The notes under the pieces: generated by a model
Seen by the model: the letters and a program-made list of their open reading frames with translations, nothing else
Database searches by the model: none
Told to the model about the DNA's origin: nothing
In this document: in pieces, positions 47,586 to 57,159 of the stretch
Layout: each line of letters opens with the position of its first letter
How positions within the stretch are numbered: the stretch's first letter is position 1
Translations under genes and position numbers: made by a program
NCBI GenBank assembly: GCA_963807675.1
Contig: CAWECP010000002.1
Span: 1 to 64,000 of the forward strand
Source of the DNA: Bog-473 sp963807675
GTDB taxonomy: Bacteria; Actinomycetota; Acidimicrobiia; Acidimicrobiales; RAAP-2
Length of the DNA: 64,000 bases
Direction: 5' to 3'

Positions 47586-49056
47586 GCGTCGTCACCGGCG
47601 CCTCCGGTTCCGTCGATCGCTTGCCGCGGTTGCTGACATGGGCCGTCCACCCACCGTCGTGCCAGTAGCGGTGCTCGTGCCGGCCCGACGGGTCGGGGTA
47701 CCAGCCGGCCGGCGGGGCGTCGGCGCCGCCTGACCCGCCCGGCCGTGCCGCCGGCGCCGGCGTGTGGTGCAGCCGGGCCAGGCGGCTCAGCTCCGTGAGG
47801 TCCGCCAGCAGCTGCTCCGCCTCCTCCACCGTCCGGTCGCGGAACTCGGCCCTGGTCCGCCGTCCGGCCACGTCGACGTGCACGGTGGCCAGGCCGAGCG
47901 GGCGCTGCAGCGGTCCCTGGACACGGCGGACGCTCTGCGTCTTCTCCAGCGGGACCCAGGTGATGGCCCGGTTGATCCGCCCCGTCACGCACACGGCGTG
48001 CGTGTCGTCGTGGCCGGCCGAGAGGAAGTGGAAGCTGAGCGGTGCCTTCAGGCGGGCCCGACGGGGAGGGGCCGTCCGCACCGGGTCGGGTCCACCGAGC
48101 AGTCGGGCCAGCAGATGCCACGAGTCCTTCTGCGACCCCACGGGCATGAGGGCCTTGCGGACGACCGCCGTGCCCTCGCTGCGCTGGTTCCGAGCCGTCG
48201 CTCCCGCGATGTCGACCTCGAGGCGGCACCAACCGAAGGGGCGCCACAGGATCGGTTCCACCTGGCGCACGGCCTGGATGCGCCCGTAGGGAATGGTCTC
48301 CGAAATGGTCTGGAGCAGCCCCCGGGTGATCCGCACGCCCTCGGGCCCCTCGACGGCCGTGAAGTTGTACTGACCCGATAGGCGCCGCCAGACGATGCCG
48401 GCGAAGCCGAAGAGGTAGACGGCCAGCACGCCCGCCGCCACGGCCGCCGTCCTGGGGTCGAACTGGTCGAGCACGAACAGGGTGACCACGGTTCCGAGGA
48501 GGATGATGCTGACCAGCGACAGCAGGACCGATCCGATCAGCGGGCCGGGGGTCACGATGGCCATCGGGAGGCCGGTGTTGGTGCCCGGCGTCGCCTCGGT
48601 GTCCACGTGGCCCGCCAGGAGGGCCAGCCGGAGCTCTGCCGCCTCCCCCTGGCCGAGATAGCCGAGCCGGCCGTCGGTCGACCCCGAACCGGCGAGCCGG
48701 ACGCGCAGCTCGGACACGCCGAGCATGCGGGCCAGCAGCGGGCGCACGATGTCGACGGCCTGGATGCGGGCGATCGGCAGCCGCTTCGAGTCCTTGCGGA
48801 TCAGTCCCGTCTCAATCCGCAGCGTGTCGCCTTCGATGCGCCAGCGCGTGACCATCCAGTGGATGTAGCCGTAGACGAGCGTGACCAACGCCAGGATCAC
48901 GAGGTAGTCCGTTTCCGCCGTCCTGTTCTCGGCGGCCGAGTGGGCGGTCGAGACGACGAGCAGCAGGAGGAAGGCGGGCACGATCCGCCCGGCGCGGACC
49001 ACCGGGGTGACGGGGTGGAGGCGGCGCCAGCCGTCGCTGGCGGGGTGTCGGGACAT
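47569..49056 (-). CDS. bacterial PH-domain (YdbT-type) membrane protein with DUF2510 tail
   Basis: 495 residues. Two hydrophobic hairpins near the N-terminus and centre (IVPAFLLLLVVSTAHSA, LLSLVSIILLGTVVTLFVL) alternate with three bPH2-type domains (KRLPIARIQAVDIVRPLLAR, PYGRIQAVRQVEPILWRPFG, PLEKTQSVRRVQGPLQRPLG; each shows an R/K-xQ-V-R repeat). The C-terminus AGWYPDPSGRHEHRYWHDGG is DUF2510, a membrane-associated actinobacterial module. The ATG overlaps the stop of the upstream PH gene (coupled). A membrane-stress or envelope role is inferred from YdbST. Confidence 0.8.
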   Translation of the reverse strand: MSRHPASDGWRRLHPVTPVVRAGRIVPAFLLLLVVSTAHSAAENRTAETDYLVILALVTLVYGYIHWMVTRWRIEGDTLRIETGLIRKDSKRLPIARIQAVDIVRPLLARMLGVSELRVRLAGSGSTDGRLGYLGQGEAAELRLALLAGHVDTEATPGTNTGLPMAIVTPGPLIGSVLLSLVSIILLGTVVTLFVLDQFDPRTAAVAAGVLAVYLFGFAGIVWRRLSGQYNFTAVEGPEGVRITRGLLQTISETIPYGRIQAVRQVEPILWRPFGWCRLEVDIAGATARNQRSEGTAVVRKALMPVGSQKDSWHLLARLLGGPDPVRTAPPRRARLKAPLSFHFLSAGHDDTHAVCVTGRINRAITWVPLEKTQSVRRVQGPLQRPLGLATVHVDVAGRRTRAEFRDRTVEEAEQLLADLTELSRLARLHHTPAPAARPGGSGGADAPPAGWYPDPSGRHEHRYWHDGGWTAHVSNRGKRSTEPEAPVTTPTKAP

Positions 49057-49535
49057 CACATGCCGGCGGCCATCGACTCACCGAGCTCGGTGAGTCGGTC
49101 GCGCAGGCGGGCCGCCTCCTCGGTCTCGAGGCCGGGGATGCGGGCGTCGCTGGCCGCGGCGGCCGTGTGCAGCTTCACCGTCGAAAGGCGGAACAGGCGC
49201 TCCACCGGGCCGGCCGTCACCTCGACGAACTGCATGCGGCCGTAGGGCACCACGGACAGCCGCTGCACCATGACGCCCCGCGCCACGATCAGGTCCTCGT
49301 GGCGCTCCTGGTAGCGCCAGGCCCGGTAGCGCCGGCGGACGAACCACGTCCACAGGGCGCCGAGCGCCACCAGGACGACCACGCTGATCGCCCCGGCCAG
49401 CGCGCCGACCGTGGCCAGGAACAGGAGCCCGAAGAACAGGGCCAGGACCACCGTCACGCTCGCCACCTCGGCCCGCCGCATGCGCCAGAGCCCCGGCGAC
49501 GGGCGCAGCCACACCTGCTCTCCCGGCGCAGTCAT
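49056..49535 (-). CDS. PH-domain membrane protein, YdbS-type
   Basis: 159 residues. Two membrane helices (VASVTVVLALFFGLLFLA, ISVVVLVALGALWTWFV) then one bPH2 domain (RYQERHEDLIVARGVMVQRL, PYGRMQFVEVTAGPVERLF). It precedes the larger YdbT-like gene with stop/start overlap, the usual ydbS-ydbT pairing, so the proteins probably form one complex. Confidence 0.8.
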   Translation of the reverse strand: MTAPGEQVWLRPSPGLWRMRRAEVASVTVVLALFFGLLFLATVGALAGAISVVVLVALGALWTWFVRRRYRAWRYQERHEDLIVARGVMVQRLSVVPYGRMQFVEVTAGPVERLFRLSTVKLHTAAAASDARIPGLETEEAARLRDRLTELGESMAAGM

Positions 49536-49579
49536 GACTGAGACGTTAAAGGCGGCAAGCCGGGCCTAGGGTGGCAATT

Positions 49580-50476
49580 GTGAGCAAGTTGGAGGGTTCA
49601 CGCACAAGAGAGCTGGCCATGGCGCTGGAGCCGGTGGCCGGCCAGGTCTATTTCTCGGGCGAGTGCCATGCGGCCTACGCCGAGCTCGGCTTCTCGCCCA
49701 GCCCCGGGACACTGGGCAACGGTGTGCGGCTGCCCGACGGTCCGGCCTACTTCACCAGCCGTGGCTCGGTGCTGGGCCAGGTGCCCGGAGAGGTCGTGGC
49801 GGCCGCCTTCGCGGTGTTCAACCCGGAGGCCGTGGTGCCTTCGGTCGCCTTCGGGTGGTCCAAAGTCGATGCGCCGACCATCTGCGACGCCCGCACCCGA
49901 GGCGCGGTGGCACAGCTGGTGCGGATCCTCGGCCCCGAGCCCGACGGCCTGGGGCGCGCCACGGAGCTGCTGGCGTCGGCCGCCGAGCCCCTGCGACCGG
50001 AGGGCAAGCCGCTCTTCGCCGGTCTGCGCAGTCTCGGCCTCCCGGGCGACCCGATGGGGGACATGTGGCGGCTGGCCGACATGCTGCGCGAGTACCGGGG
50101 GGACGCGCACACGGCCGCCTGGACGGCTGCCGGGTTCGACGCCACCGAAATCGGCTTGTTGACCGAGCTCTACTGGGGCCTGCCCATGCGGACCTACGTG
50201 CGCACCCGCGCCTGGTCGGACGAGCAGCTGGACCGGGCCGAGGCCCGCCTGACCGAGCGGGGCCTGGTCGCGGACGGCGCGTTGAGCGACGAGGGGCGCG
50301 CCCGGCGCGAGTCCGTCGAGCGGGCGACGGACGCGCAGTGCCTCGTCATCGCCGAGGCGTTGGGCGAGGCCGGGTGCGCCGAGCTGATCGACCTCCTCCG
50401 ACCGTGGGGCGCGGCCATCCGCGACGCCGCCGGTTACCCGGCCCAGGGGCCGCACGACCTGGCCCCGGTGCGCTGA
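49580..50476 (+). CDS. SCO6745/SalK family protein
   Basis: About 298 residues from GTG 49580. A TAGGGT hexamer at 49567-49572 would make it leaderless. VAGQVYFSGECHAAYAELGF, GQVPGEVVAAAFAVFNPEAV and FGWSKVDAPTICDARTRGAV match the SCO6745 (SalK-type) family. The C-terminal part looks like a winged-helix MarR-like domain (DEQLDRAEARLTERGLV). It is divergent from the PH-domain pair. Function unknown. Confidence 0.75.
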   Translation: MSKLEGSRTRELAMALEPVAGQVYFSGECHAAYAELGFSPSPGTLGNGVRLPDGPAYFTSRGSVLGQVPGEVVAAAFAVFNPEAVVPSVAFGWSKVDAPTICDARTRGAVAQLVRILGPEPDGLGRATELLASAAEPLRPEGKPLFAGLRSLGLPGDPMGDMWRLADMLREYRGDAHTAAWTAAGFDATEIGLLTELYWGLPMRTYVRTRAWSDEQLDRAEARLTERGLVADGALSDEGRARRESVERATDAQCLVIAEALGEAGCAELIDLLRPWGAAIRDAAGYPAQGPHDLAPVR

Positions 50477-50555
50477 GCGCACGAGCGACGCACGTCAGAA
50501 CGGCCCGGGTTCGAAATCGAGGGGGTCCGACTTACCTGGAGGAGGCGTTCCTGCG

Positions 50556-51312
50556 CTACTTGCGTCTGTCGTAGAGGTCTTCATCGGCGCGGCGAATAAG
50601 AGCACTGAGAGAATCTGGCTCAGCCATCTCGGCCAGGCCTGCGGTGATCGAAGATCGGCTGGTCACAGCGAGCTCCACATTCACGAGTTCGAATCGTCTC
50701 GCGGCTTCGACAATGTCCAGTCCCAGAAGACCGCACAGGAACTCATCGCCTCCGTAACGGACGATGAGGTCGTAGGGACGGACGTGAACTCTGATGGTGT
50801 CGGCCACCAGAACCAGTAGCTCATCGCCGCCAGCGTGGCCGCGCGAGTCATTCACCGCCTTGAGTCCATCGATGTCAACGAAGGCCAGGGTGAATGGTTG
50901 ACCCGTTCCTTTCGCCCGAACGACCTCGCGCTCTAACTCGAAGAGTCCCGCGGCTCTCCGTCGGGCTCCGGTGAGTTCGTCCACGACGTAGTCCGTTCGT
51001 TCCTGGGCCGAGAGGATTCGGTCAGCCTCAGAGGCAACTCGATCATCCCGGGAGTTCAATCGTTCGGCGGCGGATTGCTCTCGATCCCGTTTGGCCTCGG
51101 ATCGATCTAAAGGCATTCTGCGGGTCCACGCCGTGGCCGTGCTGTTCTCTGCGTTCGGCGCGGTGGTCACGGCGCCCGGCGCACAGGTCACGCTCGTCAG
51201 CCAGCGCGTCGCGAGCAGCAGACGCTCGATCACGCTCCCACGCAGCTCGGTCCCGGTCAAAGCCTGGCTCGAGGGGTGGTACGGGCTCTACGTTTCCCGA
51301 GCCATCTTCCAT
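50556..51312 (-). CDS. GGDEF diguanylate cyclase with charged N-terminus, one frame change
   Basis: The N-terminal frame (51312 to about 51110) reads DRDRAAWERDRASAARDALA and ERDLCAGRRDHRAERREQ, a charged, probably coiled helix. It joins near 51110 to SEAKRDREQSAAERLNSRDD and the GGDEF domain, with RYGGDEFLCGL and an RPYD I-site five residues before GGDEF. Length is about 250 residues. It should make c-di-GMP with product inhibition. It has no sensor domain and no membrane segment. Confidence 0.8.
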
Positions 51313-51609
51313 AGGATTCCTCGATCCTTACCTCAAGAGTGACACAGATTGGGGACTCCGGTTGTCGGGTCTGAATCGGTGCCGATGGGACGAACCCGTC
51401 ATCAGGGGGTGCGGACGAGCCGTTAGCGCAGCTGTAGGTGGTGTCGCCGGATCCATCGCCCGGTCCGCCGGGCCGGGGGTGACACCCTGCGGCCACGTCA
51501 GGGAGGGTCAGACGCATAAGGGCGGGCGGCTTCAAAGGCGGCACAGTCGGGCGAGGTCACACGCACCCGGTTGCTGGTTAGCCTCGTTATCAAGAGAACG
51601 AAGGTCGCC

Positions 51610-51963
51610 ATGCGCGAATGGAGCATCCTGGTCGAGGCCAGGAGTACGGTCGCCACGATCGAGGCTGACGACAAGCGTGTCCTCCATCTCACCGATGATC
51701 TCGATCCGCATTTCGGCACGGTCTCGGCTGGGGGGTCAGTCTGGTCGGCCCGAATCATGGTAGAAGCCAGCACGCCTGCCTCAGCGGTGCAATTGGCTGT
51801 GAGCGTTGTCGAGTTCGCCGCTCGGACCGCCGACATGCCCGATTGGCCCTACGTCCGGATCGAGGCGCTACGAGACGACGAACTCGAGCGGCAGATAACG
51901 GAGTCGTGGCCGAACCTGGAGAGGCGTGGCAGAGCCGAGGGCCATGGAGGCGACGAGAGATAG
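51610..51963 (+). CDS. hypothetical protein, 117 residues
   Basis: ATG 51610. Reads MREWSILVEARSTVATIEAD, then HFGTVSAGGSVWSARIMVEA, giving alternating beta strands with a C-terminal helix: a small alpha/beta ferredoxin-like fold is likely. No family is named. The preceding 51313-51609 holds no gene I can support. Confidence 0.45.
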   Translation: MREWSILVEARSTVATIEADDKRVLHLTDDLDPHFGTVSAGGSVWSARIMVEASTPASAVQLAVSVVEFAARTADMPDWPYVRIEALRDDELERQITESWPNLERRGRAEGHGGDER

Positions 51964-52130
51964 CGATCAAATTCAAGAAATCGTTGGGACGACGACGCTG
52001 AGACTCTGTGACGCGGTCCGGCAAAGCCGCTGGGGACGTCGGTTGCAGGTGGGCTGAATCGCACCTCGTCGGAGACCCATCGGACCTGCTTCGGAGGAGA
52101 GTCTTCCGACCCTTGCATTACTGTCAGGTC

Positions 52131-52526
52131 GTGGATCTCTCCGACCGCGTCATCGAGTTGATGCAAGGCCGGAACCCATGCTTCATCACCACGTTGATGC
52201 CTGACGGCTCGCCGCAGACCACCGAGACCTGGGTCGACACAGATGGTGAGCACGTGGTCATCAACACGGTTCAGACGCACCAGAAGGTGCGCAATATCCG
52301 GCGGGACCCACGTGTATCCGTCGCCGTCTGCGATGCGACCGACCCCTCGCGCTATTTCGCCGTCCGTGGGCACGTCACGAACATCACCACTGAAGGCGGG
52401 GCGGAGCACATCGAGGTCCTCGCTCGGCGGTACACCGGCGGCCCTTACCACTGGTACGGCGGGCGCGATCAGGTTCGGGTGATCGTGACGATCACGGCCG
52501 ACAAGATCCATTCCATGGACCGGTGA
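52131..52526 (+). CDS. PPOX-class (F420-dependent type) oxidoreductase
   Basis: 131 residues from GTG 52131. The split-barrel flavin fold appears as CFITTLMPDGSPQTTETWVD, HVVINTVQTHQKVRNIRRDP and RYFAVRGHVTNITTEGG, matching the pyridoxamine-phosphate-oxidase-like family that in actinobacteria often uses F420. Its TGA abuts the stop of the convergent cupin gene (TGATCA, 52524-52529). Confidence 0.8.
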   Translation: MDLSDRVIELMQGRNPCFITTLMPDGSPQTTETWVDTDGEHVVINTVQTHQKVRNIRRDPRVSVAVCDATDPSRYFAVRGHVTNITTEGGAEHIEVLARRYTGGPYHWYGGRDQVRVIVTITADKIHSMDR

Positions 52527-52931
52527 TCAGACAGGCCTGACCTCGGTCCCCCGGCCGGGGGTGATGAACAGCGCCCGGCCGGGCTCGTGGACGATGGCCC
52601 GGTGCCACACGCCGGGCGGGTTCACGACCGCCTGACCCGGCTCGAGCGGGACGACCCGCTCGGCGCCGTCGATCTCCTGGATGAGGTCGGCCCGGCCCGA
52701 CAGGAGCACGACGACCTCTTCGCCGGCCGGATGCCGCTCCCACGTGTCCCACGTGGCGTCCTGGGCCAGGAGGCAGACCAGACGTCCCTCGTCGCCGTCG
52801 GCGGTGAATCGCTCGGCGTAGTCGGCCAGGCCCGCCGGCGACCAGTCGAAGTCCTCCAAGCGGGTGGCGGTAGCCCCGTGGCCGAGGTGCACGAACGTCC
52901 GGGATAGGTCGAACGCGCCGTCGTCGCTCAC
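52527..52931 (-). CDS. cupin-domain protein
   Basis: 134 residues. WERHPAGEEVVVLLSGRADL is cupin motif 1 (metal-binding His and Glu; the usual HxH is reduced) and PPGVWHRAIVHEPG is motif 2. It is the last gene of a leftward operon, 54 bases after the NIPSNAP-like gene. Possible roles are sensing or isomerising a small carboxylate. Confidence 0.75.
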   Translation of the reverse strand: MSDDGAFDLSRTFVHLGHGATATRLEDFDWSPAGLADYAERFTADGDEGRLVCLLAQDATWDTWERHPAGEEVVVLLSGRADLIQEIDGAERVVPLEPGQAVVNPPGVWHRAIVHEPGRALFITPGRGTEVRPV

Positions 52932-52985
52932 GCCGTCATGTTGGCACGGGCCCGCCGGACGTGCCGGGTTCGGGCTCGGGCTCGC

Positions 52986-53696
52986 TCAGTACAGCGGCGA
53001 CCAGGCGGCGGAGCGCAGGAGGCGGCTGTTCCACTGGTCGCGCACGGCCAGCGCGTCGTGCATCCAGGTGCCGGGTGCGCTGGCCGAGGGCGGCATGTCG
53101 TTGGCCAGCAGCCAGAGCAGCGCCTTCTGGCTCACGACGCGCTGCCACAGGATCACCTCGTTCGTCTGGTGGGTGCCGTAGACCGGCTGGAAGGCGGCTT
53201 CCAGCTCAATGATCCCCCGACCCTCCTGCTTGGACTTGGCCAACTCGGTGTCGTAGAGGGTGCCCGCCTTGGCCAGGTAGGCGTCCAAGCCGCCCGGGAA
53301 CGGCCAGGCCGTGTCCTCCATGAAGAGGCTGAGCTCGTGGGTCTCGCCGGCCGTCGGCACCGACGACAGGTCGAACTCTTGAATGGGCGACCACCGCACC
53401 GGGGTGACGATCTTGGCCTCGCAGCCGTGGCGCATGGCGTCGACCCGGGACGACCAGGCGGCCAGGTCGCCCCCGCGCACGCGGCCGGCCAGGTCGGCCC
53501 AGTCGGCGGCGTCGGCGCAGCCGGTGATGGTGACCACGGTGTAGGCCGGGCCGCTGCCGTGCGCCACCCGGAGGAAGAAGAGCAGGCGGCTGCCCCCGGA
53601 CGCGGCCAACGCCGGGATCAGCTCGTCCCGATAGGCGGCGTCGAACTCCTCCTCCCGGGCACCGGCAACACGGTGCACCTCGTGCAGCAGCAACAC
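52986..53696 (-). CDS. NIPSNAP-like dimeric alpha/beta-barrel protein
   Basis: 236 residues. GTG 53696 was chosen because GAGGAGG lies 6 bases upstream. LLLHEVHRVAGAREEEFDAA, YTVVTITGCADAADWADLAG and the second repeat IIELEAAFQPVYG suggest two ferredoxin-like modules of the NIPSNAP/ABM type. No catalytic residues are evident. It sits in an operon with an SDR, an M20 hydrolase and an acyl-CoA dehydrogenase. Confidence 0.6.
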   Translation of the reverse strand: MLLLHEVHRVAGAREEEFDAAYRDELIPALAASGGSRLLFFLRVAHGSGPAYTVVTITGCADAADWADLAGRVRGGDLAAWSSRVDAMRHGCEAKIVTPVRWSPIQEFDLSSVPTAGETHELSLFMEDTAWPFPGGLDAYLAKAGTLYDTELAKSKQEGRGIIELEAAFQPVYGTHQTNEVILWQRVVSQKALLWLLANDMPPSASAPGTWMHDALAVRDQWNSRLLRSAAWSPLY

Positions 53697-53721
53697 GATG
53701 GACCTCCTCACGGATCATGGC

Positions 53722-54498
53722 CTAACGGGTGGTGGAGATACCCCCGTCGACCGGGATGACGGCGCCGGTGAGGTAGGCGCCGGCGCGCGAGGACAGGTAA
53801 ATGGCGGCGCCCGCCACGTCGTCGGGCCGGCCGATGCGCTTCAGCGGCGCGCCCGCCGCGATCTGCTCGCCGAAGGCCTCGAGGGTGGCCGCCATCATCT
53901 TCGACTCGAACGGCCCGGGCGCTATGGCGTTGACCGTGATCTCGGGAGCCAGCCGCTTGGCCAGGTGCCGGGTCAGCTGGTGGACGGCCGCCTTGGACGC
54001 CGAGTAGGAGTAGGTCTCGAGCCCCGGCACCGCCAACCCGTCGATCGACCCGATGTTGATGACCCGCGCCGGCTCCTCCTGGGTGCCGGCGGCCCGTAGC
54101 AACGGCACCAGGAACTTCGTGAGGTGGAAGACGCCCTTCACGTTGAGGGCGAGCACGCGCTCGAAGGCCGCCTCGTCGAAGTCGGCCAACGGGGCGCCCC
54201 AGGTGGCCCCGGCGTTGTTGACCAGGATGTCGACCCGGTCGACCCGCCCGGCCATCTCCCCGGCCAGCCGCCGGCACTCGTCCTCGGTGGACAGGTCGGC
54301 CGGGATGCCGATGCAGGTGCCCTTCTTGGACAACTCCTCGGCCACCTCGGCCACGACGTTCGCCTTGCGCGAGGAGATGTAGACGGTGGCGCCGGCGTCG
54401 ACGAAGCCCTCGGCGATCATTTTGCCGATGCCGCGGGAGCCCCCGGTCACCAGGGCGGTCTTGCCCGCGATCGAGAAGAGGTCCGAGGCGTTGGTCAT
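53722..54498 (-). CDS. short-chain dehydrogenase/reductase (FabG-like)
   Basis: About 258 residues; ATG 54498. KTALVTGGSRGIGKMIAEGF, LVNNAGATW, INIGSID and YSYSASKAAVHQL give the full classical SDR set, with the YxxxK pair in the latter; PGPFESKM and PVDGG complete the fold. It is NAD(P)H-dependent. Its place after an acyl-CoA dehydrogenase suggests a step in acyl or alicyclic acid breakdown. Confidence 0.85.
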   Translation of the reverse strand: MTNASDLFSIAGKTALVTGGSRGIGKMIAEGFVDAGATVYISSRKANVVAEVAEELSKKGTCIGIPADLSTEDECRRLAGEMAGRVDRVDILVNNAGATWGAPLADFDEAAFERVLALNVKGVFHLTKFLVPLLRAAGTQEEPARVINIGSIDGLAVPGLETYSYSASKAAVHQLTRHLAKRLAPEITVNAIAPGPFESKMMAATLEAFGEQIAAGAPLKRIGRPDDVAGAAIYLSSRAGAYLTGAVIPVDGGISTTR

Positions 54499-54514
54499 CG
54501 CCACATCATCGGCC

Positions 54515-55702
54515 TCACGGCGCCGCCAGCGCCAGCGCGCTGCGCACCAGTATCCCCGCGCCCACGCGCAACGATTCGTCCTCGACCATGAAGGTGGGGC
54601 TGTGGTGCATACCGCTGGTGCCGTCGGCCGCCGCGCCGCCCACGAAGAAGTAGCACCCTGGCAGCCGGGCCAAGAACTCGCTCACGTCGTCGCTGGGGGA
54701 GGCCGGTGGCATGCGGAACACCTGGTCGGCTCCGAGGAGAGCCTGGGCCTCCGCCTCGACCAGGTCGGTGGCGGTGCCGTCGTTGACCACCGCCGGCGTG
54801 TGCTCGGGCAGTTCGAGGGCGACCTGCACGCCTTCGATCTCGGCCACGGCGTCGCACAAATGGCGCAGCCGGCTGAGCAGCTCCTCGCGCTGGGCGTCGG
54901 TGAACGTCCGCATGGTGCCGGTGATGCGCGAGGACGTGGGCACGACGTTGACGGCGGTCCCTGCCCGTATCGTCCCGGCGCTGCAGACGCAGTTGGCCCC
55001 CTCGAAGGTCAGCCCCTCGGCCACCGAGCCGAGCCGGCCGATCAGCTCGGCCGAGGCGCGGATGACGTCGCCCTGGCCGGTCGGCATGGCCCCGTGCCCG
55101 CCGGGCCCGGTGATGGTGATGCGCAGGGAGTGCGCCTCGGACATGGCCACGCCGCTGCGCAGCGCGATCAGTCCCGTGGGGACCTGCGACGTGACGTGGA
55201 ACCCGACCAGCCGCGCCCCCTCCATGACGGACAGCGCGCCGCCCTCCACCATCGTCCTGGCCCCGCAGAGGGCCTCCTCGGCCGGCTGGAAGAGGAACAC
55301 GTAACGCCCCGGCAGGTCCTCACGGCGCGAGGCCAGCACCGACGCGGTGCCCAGGAGCGCGGCGACGTGGACGTCGTGCCCGCAGGCGTGCATGACGCCC
55401 TCGGTCTCGGAGTGGACCACCCGCGCCTCGTCCTCCTGCACCGGGAGCGCGTCGATGTCGGCCCGCAACACGACGGTGCTGCCCGGCTTGCCTCCCTCCA
55501 TGGCGAAGATCCCGCCCGTCTCGGTGGGCCGCAGCGCCTCGTCGATGCCGAGCGCACCCATGTGGTCGCGGATGATCCCGGTGGTGGCGTGCTCGACGAA
55601 GGCCAGCTCGGGCCGGCGGTGGACGGCTCGGCGCAGGTCCACCATGTCGTCGAAGACGGCGTCGACCGGTGCGGTGCCGAAGTGGTCCCCCCGTTCGCCC
55701 AC
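54515..55702 (-). CDS. M20-family amidohydrolase
   Basis: 395 residues from GTG 55702. Metal-binding motifs of M20D hydrolases (hippurate/IAA-amino-acid type) are present: VLRADIDALPVQE, MHACGHDVHVAALLG, FQPAEEALCGA, GFHVTSQVP and MHHSP. It should cleave an N-acyl amino acid. It begins 10 bases after the acyl-CoA dehydrogenase gene, so the released acyl group could be oxidised by that enzyme. Confidence 0.85.
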   Translation of the reverse strand: MGERGDHFGTAPVDAVFDDMVDLRRAVHRRPELAFVEHATTGIIRDHMGALGIDEALRPTETGGIFAMEGGKPGSTVVLRADIDALPVQEDEARVVHSETEGVMHACGHDVHVAALLGTASVLASRREDLPGRYVFLFQPAEEALCGARTMVEGGALSVMEGARLVGFHVTSQVPTGLIALRSGVAMSEAHSLRITITGPGGHGAMPTGQGDVIRASAELIGRLGSVAEGLTFEGANCVCSAGTIRAGTAVNVVPTSSRITGTMRTFTDAQREELLSRLRHLCDAVAEIEGVQVALELPEHTPAVVNDGTATDLVEAEAQALLGADQVFRMPPASPSDDVSEFLARLPGCYFFVGGAAADGTSGMHHSPTFMVEDESLRVGAGILVRSALALAAP

Positions 55703-55712
55703 GCCGACCCGC

Positions 55713-56948
55713 TCAGCTCCGGCCGAGCAGGTCGCGGGCGATGTGGGTCACCTGGATCTCGTCGGTGCCGGCGTAGATCTGGAAGACCTTGGCGTCGCGG
55801 GCCAGCTGCTCGACCCGGAACTCGGACATGTAGCCGTTTCCGCCGAAGAGCTGCACCGCCTCCATGGCCACCTCGGAGGCGGCCTGGGCCGAGTAGAGCT
55901 TCATGGCCGAGGCCTCGGCCAGGGTGAGACTCTTGCCCGCCGCCGACATCTCGACGTGACGAAAGACCAAATTCTCCACGTTGAGGCGGGCGACCTCCAT
56001 GCGGGCCAGCTTCAGCTGAATCAGCTGGAACTCGGCGATGGGCCGCTCCCACAGCAGACGGTCCTTGGCGTACTGCACCGACAGCTTGAGACACTCTTCG
56101 ATGAGCCCGAGCGACATGGCGGCCACGCCGGCGCGCTCGGTGACGAAGTTGCCCTTGGCGCTCTCGCGCCCCTCGTTGCCGCCGGGCGTGCCTTCGGTCT
56201 CGCCCAGCAGCCGGTCCTTGCCCACCCGGACGTCCGTCAGGAAGAGCTCGCCGGTGGGGGAGGAGTGCAGGCCCATTTTGCGGAAGGGCTTGGACTGCTC
56301 GAGCCCGGGCAGGCCCGAGTCGAGGATGAAGGTGAGCACGGGCCGCTGACGGAGCGGCGTGTCGCTGCCGTCGTCGAGCTTGGCGTAGAAGACGATGGTG
56401 TCCGCGTAGGGCCCGTTGGTGATGAACGTCTTGTTGCCGTTGAGGACGTACCCGTCGCCGTCGCGGACGGCGGTCGACTTCATGCCGCCCAGGGCGTCGG
56501 AGCCCGAGTCGGGCTCGGTGATGGCCCATGCCCCGACCTTGTCCATCGTCATCAGATCGAGCCCCCAGCGCTCCATCTGCGCCGGGGTACCGCTCTTCAT
56601 GATGGTGCCCCCGGCCAGGCCGGTGCTCACGCCGAGCGCGGTCACGATGCCGGGGCAGTAGTGGCACAGCTCAATGATCGGGATCAGCATCAGGGCGGCA
56701 CCGCCCCCACCGCCTCCTTCCGCCCGGTCCGCCCGGCCCGCCTCGCCGTTGGCCTTGCGCTCAATCGCCTTCTTGGCCGACTCGCGGGCCATGACGTCGA
56801 GCCCGAAGGTGCGGTACAGCTTGCGGATGACCTCGTAGGGGGGTGTCTCGCCGTGCTCGAGCGCGTCGACGTTGGGCTTGACCTCCTCGTCGACGAAGCG
56901 CCGCACCGCGTCGCGGATGGCCAGCTGCTCCTCGGACCACTCGAACAT
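55713..56948 (-). CDS. acyl-CoA dehydrogenase
   Basis: 411 residues. AWAITEPDSGSDALGGMKST is FAD-site signature 1, KMGLHSSPTGELFLTDVRV follows, and QLFGGNGYMSEFRVEQLARD with YAGTDEIQ supplies the catalytic Glu of the standard family. A Gly-rich insertion (GGGGGG) near residue 82 is unusual. It is the first gene of the leftward five-gene operon. The 211-base gap upstream to the fur gene holds no gene. Confidence 0.9.
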   Translation of the reverse strand: MFEWSEEQLAIRDAVRRFVDEEVKPNVDALEHGETPPYEVIRKLYRTFGLDVMARESAKKAIERKANGEAGRADRAEGGGGGGAALMLIPIIELCHYCPGIVTALGVSTGLAGGTIMKSGTPAQMERWGLDLMTMDKVGAWAITEPDSGSDALGGMKSTAVRDGDGYVLNGNKTFITNGPYADTIVFYAKLDDGSDTPLRQRPVLTFILDSGLPGLEQSKPFRKMGLHSSPTGELFLTDVRVGKDRLLGETEGTPGGNEGRESAKGNFVTERAGVAAMSLGLIEECLKLSVQYAKDRLLWERPIAEFQLIQLKLARMEVARLNVENLVFRHVEMSAAGKSLTLAEASAMKLYSAQAASEVAMEAVQLFGGNGYMSEFRVEQLARDAKVFQIYAGTDEIQVTHIARDLLGRS

Positions 56949-57159
56949 CTCGTGCCTCCCTACGCGGCCTCCCCCGAGCCGGCGAGAGCCGACCCTACAG
57001 GCCCGCCCCAGGCGTCGGCGATTCGCTTCAGCGTGTCCTTGTCCGTGTCGATGACGTCTCCTCGTCGGTCATCCCGGCGTGCTGTACGGCGTGGGTCCCG
57101 GTGCAGCAGAACGCACCTCCATGCGGGTGACCCCGTAGCCGGCGGAGCCTGTGTGATGT

